DNA of 46,471 nucleotides from a virus. Below are positions 7,066-16,527 of this stretch, piece by piece. The translations under genes and the position numbers were made by a program. Below the pieces are notes generated by a model that did no database searches, was not told where the DNA came from, and worked only from the letters and a program-made list of their open reading frames with translations. The stretch covers positions 1 through 46,471 of IMG/VR virus record IMGVR_UViG_3300019850_000187; one strand, written 5' to 3'. Each line of letters begins with the position of its first letter. Position 1 is the stretch's first letter.

Positions 7066-9338
7066 TTAGTGATAAAATCATACCTATTATTACGGATATT
7101 GGTAAACAAGCACTTTTTCAAAAGGATATTGATGGACTCAAAATTAACATCACGCATGTGGCGATTGGTTCAGGTAGGTATGCTCCAAATACGGAGCAAA
7201 CCACCTTAAAAAACGAAAAGCTTAGAGAACCATTTTTAAGCTCAAACGTTGACAAAGAGAACTATCAAATTTCTTTGAACTCAATTTTCAAAGATAAAGA
7301 GAAAGAGTTTTGGGTTACGGAAGTGGGGTTCTTTTTAGATGATGGTACGCTCTTTGCTGTGTGGAGTCATCCGACTACGGCAATGAGTTATAAATCTTTG
7401 GTTGCTGAACCGATTTTTGCGTTTACATTAAAACTGGTTGATGTCAACATTGATGCGATTGAGATCATTGACCAAGGTGTTGACCTGACGCTAAATTATG
7501 CTAAAGAGTTTTTGTCCATGGGTCTATCCATTACACGCCTCTCTGGTGTGGTTTTGGGTATGGGTGAACAACTTCGTGATGCTTTAGATGAGTTCGATGC
7601 ACGGGCAAACATTCAGCTGGAGAAGATGGCTGAGACACAAAAAGCATTTGATGAAACTAAAGATGAATTTTCTCTTGAAATATTTAAAAAATCTGTCATT
7701 GATTGGCAGGTATTTGAAGCTTTAGCAGAATACATTCGCCATGAAAAAAACACGGGTATCTTCAATGTAAATCAAAACAAAGAGTCTTTGGGGGATGCTT
7801 ATAATCAGCCGGTGGATATTCGCTATAGCCCATTGAATAAACACAATCATCCCAACTATAGAGCCATGCCTGGTTCTGGTTGGTTTGTGGCGAATGCCAA
7901 TGGATACTTGTTTCAAACTAGACATAATGACTATAGGCTAAAGCGACCTAAAGCCGATGGTGGGTTTATGGAGCTTGAAGACAATCTACCTGAACCGTTG
8001 GTGCTTACTGGAACAGTAGCAGGGCAAACGGAGTATGTGAAGGGGATGTACGAAAATTTCCTAGATGGAACATTGGCTGATGACGAGAAAAAGTATTTTA
8101 GATACTCTATCTCTATGTTAGAAGCATGGTTTGAAATTGTTGATGAGATTGATGGTGACATCACTGATGCTGTTGATAGTTTCCGACATGCTTTTGATGC
8201 ACACAGCCCAATAGGACTGGCTCAAAAAGCTATAGAGTTTAGAACCCTTGGGAAAAAAGCACGGTTTGAAAACTATCCATACCTACCAATGGTTGCGAAG
8301 ATTGACCAAGAGGGTGTAGAAAAATATGTGGTACTGAACTATCGGATTGTCTCTGTTCCTGTGCCACAATGGGATGGAAAGAAATGGGATGAGATTATGA
8401 GTGAAAAAGAGGACATTGTCGCTGAAGCACGCTTTGGTGATATTCCTTTTGATTCTACGCGAAAAAAGTTTTCATTGAACGATGTTGATTCCATCTTGGG
8501 TGATATACCGGGGCTTGGAGGGTACAGTGAAAGCATTACGAAGAAAACACCTGATGGACACACCATTGTATCGCCTGAAAATGGGGCGAGGTATCACAGA
8601 AACTATACCATTGCAACTGATGCTACAGGAAGAGCAAACTATACAAACGGCTGGAACGACCCAACGCTTATACTTGCTTATACCGACAACGAAAAAGTGT
8701 TTGGTGGGGTAAGCTATGCTATTCCATTGGAGATTACTTTGAGTACACCAGTGCAGAGCTGGAACCCATACGAATTCGTAAATGGAACGGTAACAGGTGA
8801 TGGAAGTGAAGCCAACCCATATACAAAAACAAATCCAAATGGAAGATGGTACCAAACACCAGCAGAGTTATATGCTGGATTTGACCAAGCCGACCCAGCC
8901 GATACAGGTACGGGGGCAAAATGGGTACTGGACCCGAATGAAGAGAAGCATTTGGTTGTTCCGAGTGGTGTTTGGATTTTGTTACCGAAGTTAGAGGGTA
9001 TTGAAGAGCGTATTCGTTGTCGATACCCTATTTATTATACAGCCCATGAGTATAGTCCTGAAAATATTGCACTGAGTGCAGCACGAAAACAGATGCTTGG
9101 TGTTGGTGTAGCGAATACAAAAGCTATCACTTACTTGAATAAAAAGCTACTTGAGGGTGCTGGTCATCTCTCTAACGCAGAGATAGAAGAGGTTTTAGAG
9201 GCTCTTAAAAATTCTGATTCCGATTTGGGAGCAGAACTGAAAGAGCAGAGAGAAGCATTGTTGCTCCCAATTGTGTCTAACACACTTGGGATAACACGTA
9301 TAACAAACATTTTAATTAACAACAAGGAGAAAAAATGA
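7050..9338 (+). CDS. Tail fibre protein (gpH-like, DUF3751 N-terminus)
   Basis: 762 residues. Residues 1-165 match the phage tail-collar/fibre attachment domain: a start with IIPIITDIGKQAL, then ITHVAIGSGRY, and the WVTEVGFFLDDGTLFAVW core. This part binds the baseplate. The rest is large and without obvious collagen or short repeats; residues about 240-300 hold FNVNQNKESLGDAYNQPVD, and the last 80 residues are helical with LGITRITNILI. It probably carries receptor-binding surface. A smaller putative fibre partner and an assembly-type protein follow directly. Confidence 0.82.
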   Translation: MAEPIVSDKIIPIITDIGKQALFQKDIDGLKINITHVAIGSGRYAPNTEQTTLKNEKLREPFLSSNVDKENYQISLNSIFKDKEKEFWVTEVGFFLDDGTLFAVWSHPTTAMSYKSLVAEPIFAFTLKLVDVNIDAIEIIDQGVDLTLNYAKEFLSMGLSITRLSGVVLGMGEQLRDALDEFDARANIQLEKMAETQKAFDETKDEFSLEIFKKSVIDWQVFEALAEYIRHEKNTGIFNVNQNKESLGDAYNQPVDIRYSPLNKHNHPNYRAMPGSGWFVANANGYLFQTRHNDYRLKRPKADGGFMELEDNLPEPLVLTGTVAGQTEYVKGMYENFLDGTLADDEKKYFRYSISMLEAWFEIVDEIDGDITDAVDSFRHAFDAHSPIGLAQKAIEFRTLGKKARFENYPYLPMVAKIDQEGVEKYVVLNYRIVSVPVPQWDGKKWDEIMSEKEDIVAEARFGDIPFDSTRKKFSLNDVDSILGDIPGLGGYSESITKKTPDGHTIVSPENGARYHRNYTIATDATGRANYTNGWNDPTLILAYTDNEKVFGGVSYAIPLEITLSTPVQSWNPYEFVNGTVTGDGSEANPYTKTNPNGRWYQTPAELYAGFDQADPADTGTGAKWVLDPNEEKHLVVPSGVWILLPKLEGIEERIRCRYPIYYTAHEYSPENIALSAARKQMLGVGVANTKAITYLNKKLLEGAGHLSNAEIEEVLEALKNSDSDLGAELKEQREALLLPIVSNTLGITRITNILINNKEKK

Positions 9339-10042
9339 GTTTAGAGAAACAAATTTCAGATTTGATTGACCTCGAAACGAAGAACTTGAAAAAGTATACA
9401 GATGAGTATGATGAGCGTACGGCGTTTATTAAGGGAAAAGGGAAAGAGGTTGATGAATTCATAGAATTATCTAATGATAATTTTCCAAGTTTCAACTTAA
9501 TTCCTAACGCAAAGCTAAATATAACCGACGATGAAGGGAATTTTGTTCCATACGGTTTTAGTTGGTGGACTTCAAGAATGACCCCAACAATAGAAAGATT
9601 CCTCATTAAAGCAGCAAATTGGTCGACTTCACATCAATATGGACTTAGACTCACCGTTACTGGTCCAGATGTAAAAAATGTAAATAGATATGGTGCTTTA
9701 TGGGCTGGGTCAGGTTACGGTACATCAAATCCAATCGTAGGACAAGAGGCAATTCGAACAACAAGAGCATTTGAATACAGAGTTGTTTCACAGTCTGGAA
9801 ACGGAAAAGCTTACATCGGTTGGGAAACAGGAAAAACAGAATTGGATATGGAGATTAGCAAAGAATGGAAATTTGCATCAAAGACAACAAAAGGTTTTCA
9901 GACCAATCCACTCATATCATTTTATTTAGAACAAAATGAAACAATTGTAATTGAAATTACAAATATGAGAATTAATCTTGGAACAAGTGACAGAATGACA
10001 TATCCACTTAATACATTAGCAAAATTGGCACTGGAGGACTAA
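9335..10042 (+). CDS. Putative fibre-tip/receptor-binding protein
   Basis: 235 residues, four-base overlap with the fibre gene. Residues 1-50 are a charged helix that could trimerise. Residues about 55-235 form a single beta-rich, aromatic domain (PYGFSWWTSR, YGLRLTV, AYIGWETGKTELDMEI, IVIEITNMRINLG), with the look of a carbohydrate-binding jelly-roll. Such a helix-plus-lectin layout after a main fibre gene suggests a second receptor-binding subunit. Inferred from composition and place only; no family is recognised. Confidence 0.6.
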   Translation: MSLEKQISDLIDLETKNLKKYTDEYDERTAFIKGKGKEVDEFIELSNDNFPSFNLIPNAKLNITDDEGNFVPYGFSWWTSRMTPTIERFLIKAANWSTSHQYGLRLTVTGPDVKNVNRYGALWAGSGYGTSNPIVGQEAIRTTRAFEYRVVSQSGNGKAYIGWETGKTELDMEISKEWKFASKTTKGFQTNPLISFYLEQNETIVIEITNMRINLGTSDRMTYPLNTLAKLALED

Positions 10043-10044
10043 AA

Positions 10045-10461
10045 ATGAAAATTATCGAAAATAAAGAAACAGGTTTGGCTATTCATCTTGATTATATTCC
10101 AAAAACAAATGAGCTTTTAAAAATTATTGAGGAGTTCAAACTTTCAAATCCTTCTGAAAATGGATTTGAAATGAATCCTGAGGTAAGGAGCTTAATTAAT
10201 AGCTATACGCTAAATACAAAAAGAGACAAAGAACTAAAAACACTAATCATCAACAACATCTCTTGTACCGAATCAAATCTGTTCAAGATGGCAGTAAAAC
10301 ACAGTGTTTTGCCTGAGAGTGGAACGGTAAACTGGATTGATATTGATAACAATACAGTGGAGATGAGCAAAGATGAGCTTGGGCAGTTGATTGGCATGGG
10401 TGCTGGAGCTGTTGAGGAGATTTATCTTCGGTATAGACAGTTGAAGGATGAGATTAAATGA
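10045..10461 (+). CDS. Tail-fibre assembly-type protein (DUF4376-like)
   Basis: 138 residues. The C-terminal half (VNWIDIDNNTVEMSKDELGQLIGMGAGAVEEIYLRYRQLKDEI) resembles the DUF4376-type domain often found at the end of tail-fibre assembly proteins. Residues 65-100 are Lys-rich and helical. Such proteins usually follow fibre genes and help them fold or trimerise. The ribosome site is weak but the ATG is two bases after the previous stop, and the end overlaps the sheath gene by four bases. Confidence 0.6.
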   Translation: MKIIENKETGLAIHLDYIPKTNELLKIIEEFKLSNPSENGFEMNPEVRSLINSYTLNTKRDKELKTLIINNISCTESNLFKMAVKHSVLPESGTVNWIDIDNNTVEMSKDELGQLIGMGAGAVEEIYLRYRQLKDEIK

Positions 10462-11606
10462 ACCTAAATTTCGGAATAAACGGACTAATTTCCGTAAAAG
10501 CAGCACGACCCATCTTGGTCAAAAGCTCCACCCCTATCGGTATGGCTGTTACAGCTAATACAGACACAGTTGGATTTAAAAAGTTCAACAATGCCGAAGA
10601 GGGTTTGGCGTGGTGTGAAGAGAATGGTGTGACTGATGGAACGCTAAATAAAGCTCTGCTTGGTATCTATCTGCAAGGGGTGTCTAATCCTCTTGTGGCA
10701 TATATTGTGAAGTTGGATACAGATGATACTGTAAACAGAGATGCTGTCTCTAATGCCATTGAAGAGATGCCAAAGGCTTATACGATTACAGGGGTGAAGC
10801 CAAATCTACTTATTGCACCAGAGTACAGTGCAGATAATGGTGTAGCAGCCAAATTGGATGCTATGGCTGCGAAGATGTGGGCTACAGGGATTGCATGTAG
10901 CTATGCCAACAATGAAGCTGATAGTAATGAATATCTATCTAACTTTGGTAGTCGGTTTATGTTGATCACCAATGGTGTTTCTGTTATTGATGGTGTAGAG
11001 ATTTCTAACGATATCTTCTATGCTGGACTTATCGCATACTGGGATAATGGTGGAGATAATGGTTTTGACCCATTTGGTTGGGCTAAAGACCACTCTAACC
11101 GTGTTATGCGAGGTGCAGAGAAGTCTACTCGTAAAGATGGTACTTTTGTAGAGTATATCCCTACAGGAGATTGCGAGGGTAGACGGCTACGACAAAAAGG
11201 TATGGCTCACATTGTGCGTGATGAGGGGTGGAGAGCCTATGGGTTTGAAACAACCGATATAGACCCTATTTGGCAACCGTTAGATCGTGTGAGAACTTTT
11301 TACCGATTGCTTGAGACGATGATAAAAAGCATCAAATGGGCTAGAGACAGAGAGGCTGACATCTTACTTTATGTTAAAAAGTCTATCGAGGAGTTCTTTA
11401 GAGAGCTAAAAGGAAATGGGGTCATTATAGGCTTTAACGTCTACTTTGATATGAATAAAAACACCAAGGCTACCGTAACGGCTGGTAAGTTTTATCTTAC
11501 TATGGAGATTCAGGATATGCCAGCTGTTAGAGAGCTGAACCTTGAACTTGTGTATGTAGATGACTACAGTGAAGTCCTTTTAAATTTTATTAATGGAGAA
11601 TCGTAA
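10458..11606 (+). CDS. FI: Contractile tail sheath protein FI
   Basis: 382 residues (P2 FI is about 396). The pattern is that of phage sheath proteins: an N-terminal region with VKAARPILVKSSTPIGMAVTA, a long alpha/beta middle, and a conserved C-terminal domain (GWRAYGFETTDIDPIWQPLDRVRTFYRLLETMIKSI and FYLTMEIQDMPAVRELNLELVYV). Around 300 copies would form the contractile sleeve around the tube. The stop overlaps the ATG of FII by one base (TAATG). Confidence 0.95.
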   Translation: MNLNFGINGLISVKAARPILVKSSTPIGMAVTANTDTVGFKKFNNAEEGLAWCEENGVTDGTLNKALLGIYLQGVSNPLVAYIVKLDTDDTVNRDAVSNAIEEMPKAYTITGVKPNLLIAPEYSADNGVAAKLDAMAAKMWATGIACSYANNEADSNEYLSNFGSRFMLITNGVSVIDGVEISNDIFYAGLIAYWDNGGDNGFDPFGWAKDHSNRVMRGAEKSTRKDGTFVEYIPTGDCEGRRLRQKGMAHIVRDEGWRAYGFETTDIDPIWQPLDRVRTFYRLLETMIKSIKWARDREADILLYVKKSIEEFFRELKGNGVIIGFNVYFDMNKNTKATVTAGKFYLTMEIQDMPAVRELNLELVYVDDYSEVLLNFINGES

Positions 11607-12112
11607 TGGCAATGATTAAACCACAAACGCTGGTCGATGCAAACATTTTTGTAAATGGTAAACATCATTTGGGCGTGAGCAGTAAAGTAAAACTACCAAC
11701 TATTGAGTTTTTGAAAAATGAACAAAAAGCTGGAGGTTTTGAGCGAGAGTTGTTCAACGGTGTTTTAGGGAAAATGGAGGGAGAGCTTACTTTTAGGACG
11801 TTCTCGGACAAAGCCTTTGATGCTGCGAAACTTGCTTATCAATCTAGTGATCACACGGAGATTTTGATTAAAGCTTCTTATTATCAAGATGGTAAAAAGT
11901 ATGCCATTGTAGCGAATTGGAAAGGTAACGCCAATGTGGAAGACAAAGAGTTTGAAGCAAGTGGTGAGGTTGAGCGAACGCTTAAAATGTCTATTGTTGT
12001 CGCAGACTTGACGATCAATGGGAAACAAGAGTATCAGATTGACTCTGATAATATGGTATTGGTTGTTGCTGGTACTGATATGTTGGCTGACCTTCGTGGT
12101 CAGATTATGTAG
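11606..12112 (+). CDS. FII: Major tail tube protein FII
   Basis: 168 residues (P2 FII is about 172). Recognised by the early LVDANIFVNGKHHLGVSSKVKLPTIEF and the GGFERELFNGVLGKMEGELTFRTF segment of the phage tail-tube FII family. Copies stack as hexameric rings to form the inner tube through which DNA passes. Coupled to the sheath gene upstream; an AGGGAGTAAG site at the end precedes the chaperone gene. Confidence 0.94.
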   Translation: MAMIKPQTLVDANIFVNGKHHLGVSSKVKLPTIEFLKNEQKAGGFERELFNGVLGKMEGELTFRTFSDKAFDAAKLAYQSSDHTEILIKASYYQDGKKYAIVANWKGNANVEDKEFEASGEVERTLKMSIVVADLTINGKQEYQIDSDNMVLVVAGTDMLADLRGQIM

Positions 12113-12123
12113 GGAGTAAGTAA

Positions 12124-12459
12124 ATGAAAGGTTTAGAATTATTATCATCATTTAAAAATGAAGCTGAAATTAAAAAAGATGGTTCAAAAGTAAAACTTGT
12201 TTTTGAAAACACCATAAAAGTATCGGATAGCGAAAAGAGCAAAGAATTTGAATTTACGATTCCGACACTTCAAGACATAGAAATAGCAATGGATAGTACA
12301 AAAGATGAAGAGAATGAAGAGATACGACAGCTTAAACAAGCTTATTATCTTATTTCTTCTCAATTTTCACCGAAATTTTCACCAACAGAAATAGCAGAAA
12401 ATATTACAGTGCAAGAGATGAAGAGCTTTAGCCTGGTGCTAGAGCCTTTTTTGTCGTAA
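12124..12459 (+). CDS. E: Tail assembly chaperone gpE (zero-frame product)
   Basis: 111 residues, acidic, with the small alpha/beta pattern of tail assembly chaperones. It lies between the tube and tape-measure genes, exactly where P2 has E. Like P2 E, it ends in a slippery heptamer (T TTT TTG at 12447-12453) two codons before the stop, so a fraction of ribosomes should make the longer E+E' product. The chaperone keeps the tape measure soluble and guides tube polymerisation. Confidence 0.88.
   Translation: MKGLELLSSFKNEAEIKKDGSKVKLVFENTIKVSDSEKSKEFEFTIPTLQDIEIAMDSTKDEENEEIRQLKQAYYLISSQFSPKFSPTEIAENITVQEMKSFSLVLEPFLS
12447..12453 (+). promoter_or_regulatory. Programmed -1 frameshift site T TTT TTG
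   Basis: In the E frame the codons read CCT TTT TTG TCG TAA. The heptamer T TTT TTG fits the X XXY YYZ rule for -1 slippage and is the sequence established for P2 E/E'. The -1 frame then stays open for 49 codons. Confidence 0.88.
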
Positions 12460-12602
12460 AAGACACGGAAAGTATTATTACTATAGTCACTATGATAGGG
12501 CATATACTTCACTTCGGTTACGATGAAGTGATGAGTATGCAAATAGACAAAGCAATGAAATTTTATAAAAATGCAACCATATTGTCAAAAACACGAGAGT
12601 GA
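12453..12602 (+). CDS. E': E' extension read in the -1 frame (gpE+E' fusion)
   Basis: After the slip at 12447-12453 the -1 frame reads GTC GTA AAA GAC and runs to a TGA at 12600-12602, adding 49 residues after residue 110 for a 159-residue E+E' product. The extension contains IVTMIGHILHFGYDEVMSMQ and a helix ending KFYKNA, matching the short P2 GpE pattern (helix, Phe/Trp, acidic turn, helix). It has no ATG or ribosome site of its own at the junction. The longer form should bind the tape measure. Confidence 0.85.
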   Translation, partial: VVKDTESIITIVTMIGHILHFGYDEVMSMQIDKAMKFYKNATILSKTRE

Positions 12603-12610
12603 AATAAGCG

Positions 12611-12647
12611 TTTTTAGTGTGCTAGAGTATACCTAGCACACTAAAAA
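12611..12647 (+). repeat. Perfect 15-bp inverted repeat between E' and tape measure
   Basis: Arms 12611-12625 and 12633-12647 pair exactly around a 7-base loop. The arms carry A/T runs at their outer ends but no T-run follows the stem on either strand, so it is not a canonical intrinsic terminator. It may set the dose of the very long tape-measure transcript or protect upstream mRNA. Confidence 0.75.
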
Positions 12648-12699
12648 GGGCTTAAAATGGATGTGGAAACTTAAAAGAATATTAAAATAGGGTATAAAA

Positions 12700-15600
12700 G
12701 TGAAGAAGATAGGTTTAAACATTAGTATCGGTGCGAATCTGGGTAATCTAACTTCTAAACTCGGTAGTGTTACAAAATCTTTAGGAAATATTGGTGTCTC
12801 TATCGATAGGCTTGGAGCTAAAAAAATAGACATCATAGCCAATGATGAAAATGTTTTAAAAGCCAAAAAAAACATTGATGATGTTGGTGTACGTCTTGAT
12901 TATCTTAAAAATAAAAAAACTTCTCTTTCTCTCCAGTTAGATAAAGCTAAAGTAGCTGAACTCAACAATCAAATCAATAATATAAATGACAAAATAGATA
13001 AGCTTCGAGATCGAGAAGAGATAATAAAGCTAAAGATAAAAGCGACTACCGATGAAAAAGAGTTAAAAAGGCTCAATAAGTCTTTGGACACTACTCGTAA
13101 AAATATCACTAAACTATCCGAAGAAAAACTTGAAGTAAAAGAAGAGCTTACCAAGGTAAAAGAAGAAAATGAAGAGGTCAATAAAGAGCTTAAAAAAACC
13201 TCTTCTGAAATATCTTCACTCAACAGTAAAAAAGTAAAACTAAAAGATGAGCTAAAAGAGGCTGAGAATCAAGCCCAAGAGACGAACCGAGAAGTAAAAA
13301 AAATAGACGGCACAATTAAAAGTCTAAACGGCTCTAAGATAAAAATAGAAGCCATTGTGGCAAATAGAGAGAAGTTTAAAAACAACATCATGGAGATGGT
13401 GGCTATGGCTTCTTCTGTTGTAATTCCTCTAAAAACAGCGATTGATTTCGAAAGCTCTTTGTCAAATGTAAAAAAAGTTACTAACTTTGATGATGCTGGG
13501 CTTAAAAATTTTGGTAATAAGATTATTGATTTAAGTAATAATAAAATGCCAATGATGCGTGAAGAGCTTTTAGGCATCTCTGCCGAAATGGCTCAACTTG
13601 GTATAAAAGACAAACAGTTGCTTGACTACACAAAACTAACAGCCAAAATGTCTGTGGCGTGGGACATGGAAGCCAGTGATACAGGTGAAGCTGTTGGTAA
13701 AATGAAGAACATCTTTAAGCTTAACTTAGAGGGTGTAAAACGCATTGGTGATGCTATAAACCATTTATCTAACAATACTTCGGCTAAAGCTTCAGAGATG
13801 ATTGTGGCTATGAAAAAAGTCGGTGGTATCGCAAACTCTTTTGGTATGAGTGCCGTAAAAACTACAGCACTGGTTGATACTTTTATCGCATTGGGTGAAG
13901 AACCTGAGAATGCAGCAACAGGGATTAACTCTTTACTTGGAGAGTTAAATAACATCGGAAGTGCTACCAAAAAAGCAAAAAGTGCTTTTACTAAATTAGG
14001 ATTTAGCACAAGCACATTTAAAGAAGACATCAAAAACAATGCGACAGGTGCATTAATGAGTTTTTTGGAAAAGTTAAAATCTGTTGATAAGATAGACCGT
14101 TCAGGTATTGCTATTGATATTTTTGGTAAAGATCATTCTCCTAAAATATTGAAGATGGTTGATAGTTTAGAGGAGTATAAAAAAGCTTTAAAGTTAATTG
14201 ATGTTGGCTCTAAGTCTTTTAAAATAGATGTTTTAGCAGAGTCTTTTGCTAGGCTCTCTTTGGCTCCTAAAAAGTCAAAAGATGCTATTGCTGATTTAGC
14301 AGCGTCTTTTGATAACTTAGATTTTAATGAAGATAAGATTTTAGATGTTTTTGAATCTTTAAAAATTGATGATAAAAAGTTTAAAATAAAACTTGACAAA
14401 AATGAAAGTGGTGCTATAGATGAGTTTTTAAAGTCCATAAAAGGGCTTAATGATGAGAAAAAATTAAAAGTAACGACTGAACTTTTTGGAGCTGAGAAAG
14501 CTAAAAAGATATTAACTCAGCTTGATAACGTAAAAGAGTATAAAATAAATATTGATGTTTCTACAAAAAATATGAGTAAAACCATTGGAACCCTTTCTAA
14601 GTTGGATTTTGATTCTAAAAAAATTGTTGATACTTTTTCTAAACTGGGCATGAATGCCAAACGCTTTGGTGTAGACATAGAGAAGAATACTGACAAAGCG
14701 TTCATGAAACTTTTAAAAAACTTGAAAAAAGTTGACTCTGAAACACGCAAAGACGTTTTAAAAAATCTTGTTGGTTCAGAAGAGTCTCCAAAACTTTTAA
14801 AACTTGTTTCCAACCTTGGCGACTATGAAAAAAAATTAAAAGATGTAAGAAAAGAAAAAGAGTTTAACAATTCTGTAGAAAGAGAGTTTGAAGCGAGAAG
14901 TGAAACTACGGCAAACAGCTTAAAACTTCTAAATAATAGTATTAGTTCCATTGGTGTTAATTTGGGAACATTGTTTTTACCTGCTATTAATGGGCTAAGT
15001 GAAGGACTTAAAACAATAAGTACAGGAATAAGCGATTTTATAACAGAGTTTCCCATACTGAGTAAATATGTTGGTGGTGCTGTTGGTGGGTTGATTGCTC
15101 TTACTGTAGGTGGTTCTGCTCTTGGGTTTGCTCTTAGTTTTTTAAGAGCTGGGTTGGCTCGTACTGCTATTACATTGGGTGTTTTCAAGGGTGCATTGAT
15201 TGCAGGTGGTATTGCATCTAAAGCAAAAGCTTTGGCTCTTGGGATACTAACCGTTGCTACAAAAGCCTATGGTTTGGCTTCTACTTTGGCTGTAGGTGGG
15301 GTTAAGATGCTAGGTGGAATTATTGCTACTGTTGGTCGTGCTATGTTACTTAACCCTATAGGCTTGGCTGTTACAGCCATTGCTGGTGGGGCTTATTTGC
15401 TATATGAGTATTGGGAACCAATTAGTAGTTTTTTTAGTTCATTATGGGCTGGAGTAAAAGGGGTATTTAGCTCTGCTTGGAATGGAATTAAAACTTTGTT
15501 TAGCTGGTCACCTTTGGGAGTCTTGGTTAATAATTGGCAGCCGATAGTGAGTTTTGTAAGTGGTATTGGTACTGGTGCTAAAAACTTACTTGGTAATGCT

Positions 15601-16527
15601 TGGGAGGGGTTAAAGAGTATTGTTTCTTGGAATCCCATAGAATTTGTTTCTTCTAAGTGGAATGGGCTTATGAGTTTCTTTTCTAACTTCTCGTTAAAAG
15701 ATGCTGGGTCTAAAATAATCAGCTCTGTTATAGATGGAATGTCTGCTACTTGGCAAAAGCTTGTTAAAAAAGTGGGTGACATTACTAAGAGTATACGAGA
15801 CTTTTTTCCTTTTTCTCCTGCTAAAAAAGGTGCGTTAACTGACATCCATAAGATTAAACTTATGGAGACTGTCGCAAGTGGAATTAATGAAAAACCTCTT
15901 TTAAAAGCTGTTAACAACACTACAGGTAAAGTCCGTAAAGCATTAGCTGTTACAGGTGCTAGTGTTGCACTTAGTGGGTCTTTGGCTGTGGCTTCTCCTA
16001 CTTTACCATCTTTGGAATCGGAAGCTTTAGCTTCGAATATGTCGAGGCTAAAGCCATCGGTTCCTAGTAATAGAACTTTTCAAACGAAAGAAGTTTTTGC
16101 TGCTGCAAATATTCCAACTCTTCAAAACAGAGAATTTTTTACAAAAGAGAAACTTTTAACAAACACTTTACCAACTTTAGAAAACAGATCATTCAATACG
16201 TTAGAAAATTTAAAACTAAAAAATATTAATCCTATTTCAGATAGAACTTTTCAAACACAAGAGCTTTACTCTCCAGCAAATATTTCAACTCTTCAAAATA
16301 GAATTGAAGAGAAAACACCAAAAGAAACATCCGTAACGCATCATCATAATAACAACAGTCAGATTCATGTAAGCATAGGAGATATAATCGTCCAGGCAAC
16401 AGATGGAAAAGTAGCAGAGCCAAAGATACTACAAGAAGAGATACAACAACTAATAGAAGACGGCATACGGCAGAGCCAAGAAAACAATCAAGACAGAGGA
16501 TTTTCAGACATAGGAGGTCTAGGATGA
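12700..16527 (+). CDS. T: Tape measure protein
   Basis: 1275 residues, GTG start, much longer than P2 gpT, so a longer tail is expected. Residues about 60-205 are a Lys/Glu coiled coil. Residues about 245-430 are the conserved tape-measure core (DFESSLSNVKKV, ISAEMAQLG, NTSAKASEMIVAMKKVGGIANSFGM). Three diverged repeats of about 75-100 residues follow, starting near 430, 551 and 646 (FxKLGxxxxxFxxxI motif, closing with K-LxxLD-Y). Residues about 785-920 are hydrophobic Gly/Ala-rich segments, then Trp-rich amphipathic helices (about 905-1000). Four 19-residue repeats occupy 1124-1199. The last residues overlap gene U by four bases. Confidence 0.93.
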   Translation: MKKIGLNISIGANLGNLTSKLGSVTKSLGNIGVSIDRLGAKKIDIIANDENVLKAKKNIDDVGVRLDYLKNKKTSLSLQLDKAKVAELNNQINNINDKIDKLRDREEIIKLKIKATTDEKELKRLNKSLDTTRKNITKLSEEKLEVKEELTKVKEENEEVNKELKKTSSEISSLNSKKVKLKDELKEAENQAQETNREVKKIDGTIKSLNGSKIKIEAIVANREKFKNNIMEMVAMASSVVIPLKTAIDFESSLSNVKKVTNFDDAGLKNFGNKIIDLSNNKMPMMREELLGISAEMAQLGIKDKQLLDYTKLTAKMSVAWDMEASDTGEAVGKMKNIFKLNLEGVKRIGDAINHLSNNTSAKASEMIVAMKKVGGIANSFGMSAVKTTALVDTFIALGEEPENAATGINSLLGELNNIGSATKKAKSAFTKLGFSTSTFKEDIKNNATGALMSFLEKLKSVDKIDRSGIAIDIFGKDHSPKILKMVDSLEEYKKALKLIDVGSKSFKIDVLAESFARLSLAPKKSKDAIADLAASFDNLDFNEDKILDVFESLKIDDKKFKIKLDKNESGAIDEFLKSIKGLNDEKKLKVTTELFGAEKAKKILTQLDNVKEYKINIDVSTKNMSKTIGTLSKLDFDSKKIVDTFSKLGMNAKRFGVDIEKNTDKAFMKLLKNLKKVDSETRKDVLKNLVGSEESPKLLKLVSNLGDYEKKLKDVRKEKEFNNSVEREFEARSETTANSLKLLNNSISSIGVNLGTLFLPAINGLSEGLKTISTGISDFITEFPILSKYVGGAVGGLIALTVGGSALGFALSFLRAGLARTAITLGVFKGALIAGGIASKAKALALGILTVATKAYGLASTLAVGGVKMLGGIIATVGRAMLLNPIGLAVTAIAGGAYLLYEYWEPISSFFSSLWAGVKGVFSSAWNGIKTLFSWSPLGVLVNNWQPIVSFVSGIGTGAKNLLGNAWEGLKSIVSWNPIEFVSSKWNGLMSFFSNFSLKDAGSKIISSVIDGMSATWQKLVKKVGDITKSIRDFFPFSPAKKGALTDIHKIKLMETVASGINEKPLLKAVNNTTGKVRKALAVTGASVALSGSLAVASPTLPSLESEALASNMSRLKPSVPSNRTFQTKEVFAAANIPTLQNREFFTKEKLLTNTLPTLENRSFNTLENLKLKNINPISDRTFQTQELYSPANISTLQNRIEEKTPKETSVTHHHNNNSQIHVSIGDIIVQATDGKVAEPKILQEEIQQLIEDGIRQSQENNQDRGFSDIGGLG

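Noticed and set aside
8472-8855. 127-residue - strand frame inside the fibre gene
   Set aside because: Cys/Trp-rich shadow of the fibre reading frame.
12661-12690. Nine-codon frame before the tape measure
   Set aside because: Too short and without a ribosome site; probably chance.
13626-14039. 137-residue - strand frame inside the tape measure
   Set aside because: Shadow of the coding strand; several similar frames occur along this gene.
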